This document shows, one piece after another, positions 59,041-64,000 of a DNA stretch of 64,000 nt. A model generated the notes under the pieces. It was not told where the DNA came from. It was given only the letters and a program-made list of their open reading frames with translations, and did not search any database. The DNA is from Chimonanthus salicifolius (taxonomy: Eukaryota; Streptophyta; Magnoliopsida; Laurales; Calycanthaceae). The position numbers were made by a program, and so were the translations under genes. The DNA is taken from the NCBI GenBank assembly GCA_013350335.1, contig CM023532.1:90957383-91021382 (forward strand). The letters run 5' to 3'. The number at the start of each line of letters is the position of its first letter. Position 1 is the first letter of the stretch.

Positions 59041-59738
59041 CTGTTATGACTGTTGGGTTATTCTAAATAAGGTACATGTGTCTTGCAATTCTGTAATCTC
59101 CACTAATTCTTAGCTAATTCTAAATAAGGTAGATGTGATGGGACTACAACGTTAAAGTTATAGATTCAGTTACATCGGGTGGAAGTTAAATATGAAGGGA
59201 TATATTGAAATAAGCACTAAATTTTTTTTTTTTTTTTTTTTAAAAAAGGCTTTAAATTTGAATGAAGCACTCTTTGTCAAAATTCATCATATAATATGCC
59301 AGTTTCGTATATCATTTATAAAATTAAAATTAGACATAGTTTTTGGCCTCATCCAAATATAAGGAACTAAAATTTGCATTTAGATTAACTAAAATATCAA
59401 AAGTAGCCACATAGAAAAAAATTTGGCCACCTAATAATCTAAATCCTCGAAACCACTAGTTGTAATTTAAAAGTCAAACATCTATGAATAGTATATGCTT
59501 TTGATAAATCTAGAGGTATACTGTCAATTTATAAATTTAATGGAGTTACGATATCTACTATAGCTTTTTAAAATAATTAATCAAAATCCATAAGTTTGTG
59601 TTAAACTAGGACAAAGAAGACTCTTTCTAAAAAATGAAGGGGTTTAGCACGATGCAAATATAGTAAGATACAGAGAATCTCTAGATTTGCTAAACTATTA
59701 AATTCAATCTTATACAAAAATTTTAGACATATAATCAA
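59041..59738. other. intergenic, AT-rich; no gene seen
   Basis: Contains a doubled ATTCTAAATAAGGTA(C/G)ATGTG unit (59061-59081 and 59116-59136) in the gene's upstream region and a T-run of about 22 bases at 59222-59243. No ORF or repeat family recognised. Confidence 0.6.
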
Positions 59739-61404
59739 TGTGAGACCATGAACCTCGGTTTAGACTATTACATGTGTTTTAGACCGTTCAATTGGCTTTG
59801 TGACAGGTTAATCGTGTAGAGCGCTAAGTGAGTTTTATGAAAAGCTCAAGTTTGACCTAATATGAGCTCGTTACCTTAATGGTCCAGCTTGTTCAAGTCT
59901 GGAGGGCAAAATAGTCATTTCACAATATTGGTTATTCCATATGAAGAACCCATGAATAGTGTCTTCAAAACTATCAGAGTGCATGAAACCACTCTTCTGA
60001 CCTAGTCAGACTTTGAAAATTACACACACGCTATGTCTTTGAGTATTACACTCAGTGGTGTTAGTGCCTCGGCTTTGCCAAGTCCCTAAGTTTGTCAATT
60101 CCATGACTCAGGAAGAAGCACTTGCTAGAACCTTGAAGACTCAAGGTCATCAAGATTGAAGATCATGCTCCACCGGATTAAAGCTCATCATTATGGCAAT
60201 CACAAAACATGTATTTGACCACAAATGACTTTAGGTGGTACCCACACCTTACGAGGATAATTCCTATGCTCAGTTGAACAAATGGTAAAGTCATAAAAAT
60301 CCTAGAGACGAAGCTTGACAGTGAATTGGAAGCGAACTCAGAAATATGAATTAACTTCACTGTCAGCTCGACCAGTCGTTCTCACGGACCCCTCGGTGGA
60401 GATAGGATCAACCCATCCTGGTCATAGACTGGTTGACCAGATTAACAAAGTTCTAGAACATTGAACTGTCATTCTGGGTATGCCTCTGATCAAGAGTCTC
60501 GTATGCACTGACCCCTCAGTGATGAACTTAATGACCCCTCATGGTCAACGACTCGTCGATGATAACTTATGAGTTCTGGAACCTACAACTCATGTGGACT
60601 CTCGAGAAAGCAGACATCTCTGTAATTGTAGACCGATCGAGAGTGCAAGGACCAACCCCTGAATAAAAGGGCGACAGGTCGTTCAGGGTAGGACAAGTTT
60701 CGGGATATGAAACTCTATCTTTATGGTGTTGCCCCAAATCGAGACCCTCGTATGGACCGACCTCTCGGTGCCATGATTGTCGACCCATCGGAGACACCGA
60801 CCTGTCAACCGAGTATAAATTATGCCATTGGGAGTGCATGTAATGTGCAACGGTCTGGTGGTTGAAAGGTACTATACTTAGTTGCCGACCCCTCGGTGTA
60901 CCCGACCTGTCGGTACATGACAGTTTCTGAAACAGGTTGCCTTCTCTATAAATACCAATCCTTGTGCAACCGTTTCATATCCTTTGGCAAATCTGTTGGA
61001 CCCCCATCATTATCAGTGATCTTAAACAAGGGCCAACAAAAGGATCACTCTCTCTCTCTCATGTGCTTGTACTTGGGAAATCTAATACAACTAATCATAG
61101 TTGTTGAGGTTGTTAAAAAATAGAGGGGAAATGATATACAACTAGGATAGATATTGGTAGAACCAATTTCCTAGTCACCCTGAGATTGTGATTGGTCAAC
61201 GACGGCTATAAAGCGGAACATCGGGACAAACTCGGGCACACATTAAGTGGATCTATGCGAAGCACACATCTTCGAGAAAGAGCTACAAGGCAACTGGTTC
61301 TTAGTTTTAATTATATTGTTAAAACCTTTGTCCTGTGAAAGTGGATTAAGAATGATTGGCTCCAAAACCACTATAAAAAAATCTAGAGCGTAGTCTCTGG
61401 CACG
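59739..61404 (+). mobile_element. possible old LTR or retroelement relic
   Basis: Begins TGTGAGACCATGAACC and contains LTR-like text: repeated CCGACC(C/T)(C/G)TCGG(T/A)G words (60380-60910), a TATA-like CTCTATAAATACC at 60943-60956 and downstream TC-rich sequence. There is no convincing coding region or matching partner, and I could not find a target duplication, so the end is uncertain. It could also be ordinary intergenic DNA. Confidence 0.3.
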
Positions 61405-64000
61405 TGTAACACTCCGGATTTTCAGTTTATGAATATATATGGAAATTGTCCATTTAATTTGTGAATTAATGGAAATAGACCTTAGATGGGTAAGGTGTTG
61501 GGTCAATTGCTCAATTAAGACCCAACGGATTATGGATAAGGTTCACTTGAAATAAATGGGTAAGATTTATTTAATTGGGTCAAGGTTGTCAATTGGTCAA
61601 ATGCCCAATTGGGACCCAATGGGTCATGGTTGACTTGGTAGACCACCAAGTGAGTTCAAGCTTAATTAAATTGTGGCTGAATTAAATTGGAAATGGAATC
61701 AAGTAATTGAGTTGACTTTAAGTGAGTTAAATGAGTTGAGTTAAAGAGATGAGTTGAATGGGAAGTTAATGGGACTTTCATTTTAAGTGAGTGGAGTGGG
61801 AAGATGGAGAGTTGCATCTCATAAGATCAAACCCAAGGAGTACACACGTTGGGGAGATGGGAGTTTCATCTCATGGGATGAAACACCAAATGGATCATTA
61901 ATGAGGAGGTGAATGGTTTTGTTGTTACACAAGCCATATCCAAAGGCTACACGTTGGGGAGATGGAGGGTTTCCATCGATGGAAACCCAAGGGGCACACG
62001 GTTGGGAGTTTCATCTCATGGGATGAAACCCCGAAAGTAGGTATTAATGAGGGAGGTAAAGAGTCATGGTTGTTACAAAGGGCCATCACCCAGAGGACAC
62101 CACCCTTGGCCGAATTACATTGGACAAACGAAGAGGATTCTTTGTTTCATTTCACTCTCTCCCTCTCTCTCTTGGTCGATCCCCCTCTCAAGACAAGAAA
62201 CACTTAGAGTATTTTCCATCTGAAGTTTCTCTCCCTCTCTCAAACCTACACTCTTTGGCCGAACCCTCTCTTTGGGTTTTCATCTCAAGACCTCTCAAGC
62301 TCACTCTTGGCCAAGGATCAAGGAGGAAGAAAGAAGAAAGACTAAGGAAGGAAAAGAGCGGAGGAGCAAGTCGGAACAAAGGAAACCGAAGGAGTGGCGG
62401 AATCGGTAAGTACATGATGAGATTTTTATAAGTAAGAAAAGAATGATCAAGGATCATGGTTCGGCCCTTGCATGGACGAACCATAATTGTTATGTAAAGA
62501 TCTCATGCATGTCTAAGATAAGGTATTATGACCAAAGATCATGGGTTGGCTTTGCATGGCCCAACCCTAAGGTTGATATGCATGGACCATTAAAGACAAA
62601 GGAAGAGTTAGATGAGGTTAGGCCATGATGTATGGCCGAACCCCATCAAGTAATATAAACATGGTTATATGATATTTTTAAGATGAAGTGATGAACCATA
62701 AGGTTCGGCCATGTTATACGGCCGAACCCCATGGAAGGGTGTTAGTGATTTAAAAGGTTTTAAAGGAAGAAAATAATGGAGGAATGGTATTGATATTTTT
62801 AAATGGTCTCAAATGTTATAATGATGAAGAACCATGGACCATGGGTTCGGCCATGGTGTATGGCCGAACCCCATGGAGAGATATTGATGGACTTAGATAT
62901 TTTGGACCATCAAAATAATGGGGGATGTTGGTAAATATTAATGAGTGGTAAAGGATGAAAATCATGCAAATATGTTAGTGATTTTAAATAAGGTTTAAAT
63001 GTTGTAAATGATAAACTTGAAATGAGGAAATAAGGAAGAACCAAGGATCATGGGTTCGGCCATGTTGTACGGCCGAACCCCATGGAGAAATATTAATGGA
63101 TGTATTATGGAGCCTTGGGTTTAAATGATGAATCTAATGTATGATTAAACCCCCCATGGAGGGACTTTGTTTATGGACCTAAGATTGTAAATGATTTAAA
63201 GGAGAAGATGGGAAATTAGACATCATGGATTCGGCCAAGGTGTATGGCCGAACCTCGTAAACCATTTTAATGGGTCATTTATGGGTCTATGCATGTTTAA
63301 ATGAATGGATTATCAAACCAAGGAATGGACGGATTTGTTAGGGATTTATGTCATGATTAATGAATCGTTTATGGATGTATGTTTATGGATCAATTATGGA
63401 CCTAAGTATGTATAGATAAAAGGTTGATTAGCTATGGAAAGAATAATGGCTAAGATGGAAAAATGGTGAAAATGATGGACCATGGGTTCGGCCATGGCGT
63501 ATGGCCGAACCCCATGGAGAAGTTTTTGTGGACTTAGGTTTTATTGATGCTAAATGACTAACTCATGTATGATTGGCTAATGAATCAAAAAAGGGACCCA
63601 AACCAAGTGAGTGAGGTTCGGCCATGTTGTATGGCTGAACCCCACCAAAGTATGTTTATGGACTTAAACATAGCTAGAAGTTAAACGGAACGTTGGTTTA
63701 ACTTATTGATATGTAATGAGGTAACAGGACTTCTCAAGCAGTGTACGATCGGTGAGCGGTTTTCAGTCCAAAACGCAAGGATACACTAGTTGGTCATTGG
63801 TGGGATTCCTACCTCATTGAAACCATGGGATATGTATGATGATTTTAATTCATATTTTAATGAGTTATTTTGTATAAATGATATGTTTCAAATATGAGAT
63901 TTTAATGCTATGATTTGTATTATTACATAGCATGTTGGCATTTGCATCTCATGCATGGCATGGGAGGGATGAAATGCAACTGGAGACCACGCTCCGTCGG
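61405..64000 (+). mobile_element. Tekay-like LTR, 3' end beyond the window
   Basis: Starts TGTAACACTCCGG at 61405 after GCACG, which would be the left target duplication. Layout as in E4: CT-rich text (62150-62300), then hairpins at 62455-62485, 62540-62570 (decayed), 62616-62648, 62695-62733, 62839-62874, 63049-63086, 63221-63257, 63477-63517, 63615-63651, then the GGAGACCACGCTCCGTCGG box at the very edge. Whether it is solo or the left LTR of an element cannot be seen. Confidence 0.85.

Overview
The window looks like repeat-rich nuclear DNA of a flowering plant. Almost all of it is LTR retrotransposon sequence, mostly Ty3/gypsy chromoviruses of the Tekay/Del type: they carry a CCHC gag, PR, RT, RNase H, integrase and a C-terminal chromodomain, use an initiator-Met tRNA primer site (TGGTATCAGAGC), and have long LTRs of 2.4-4.2 kb running from TGTAA to TTACA. 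The only host-type gene I can support is a small secreted cysteine-rich protein of the pollen allergen Ole e 6 type at 58006-58956 on the minus strand.

The scaffold is an old gag-only (TR-GAG-like) retrotransposon array reading left to right: gag 3' end (5057-5587), LTR (5588-8841), gag (8842-9382 plus 21821-22844), LTR (22845-24631 plus 28802-28997 plus 55720-56415), gag (56416-57152). Younger elements have opened it. A 12.4-kb chromovirus (here G1, 9383-21815) sits inside the gag with a TTGAC target duplication. A solo LTR (24632-28801) and a much-invaded solo LTR (28998-55714) sit inside the second LTR. The latter holds a second full-length but gutted chromovirus (E5, 29206-45848) and two further solo LTRs (46241-49010, 49139-52840). 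E5 in turn contains two solo LTRs (30076-33819, 37868-41874). This is four levels of nesting, and the boundaries are supported by matching 5-bp target duplications.

The left edge (1-5056) is minus-strand: a chromovirus with an extra ORF upstream of gag (1246-1782), whose truncated LTR (2203-2995) is inserted in another LTR remnant (2996-5056). The same extra ORF survives in broken form in E5 (35778-36303). It encodes an acidic N-terminal half and three CCHC zinc knuckles.

To the right, the third gag is joined at 57153 to the 3' end of a Ty1/copia element (RNase H plus a 151-bp LTR, to 57688). The host-like island follows (57689-61404), with the Ole e 6-like gene and possibly an old LTR at 59739-61404. 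A further hairpin-rich LTR starts at 61405 and runs off the window.

The most unusual feature is a palindrome built on GGTTCGGCCAT / ATGGCCGAACC that recurs about 75 times, in arrays of about 3 to 11 per LTR and about 85-250 bp apart. It occurs in every Tekay-like LTR except the one at 46241-49010. In two independent LTR pairs one copy has been rewritten into the exact reverse complement of its own left arm and loop.

All coordinates were read by eye. Family names rest on motifs visible in the translations, and no database search was possible.
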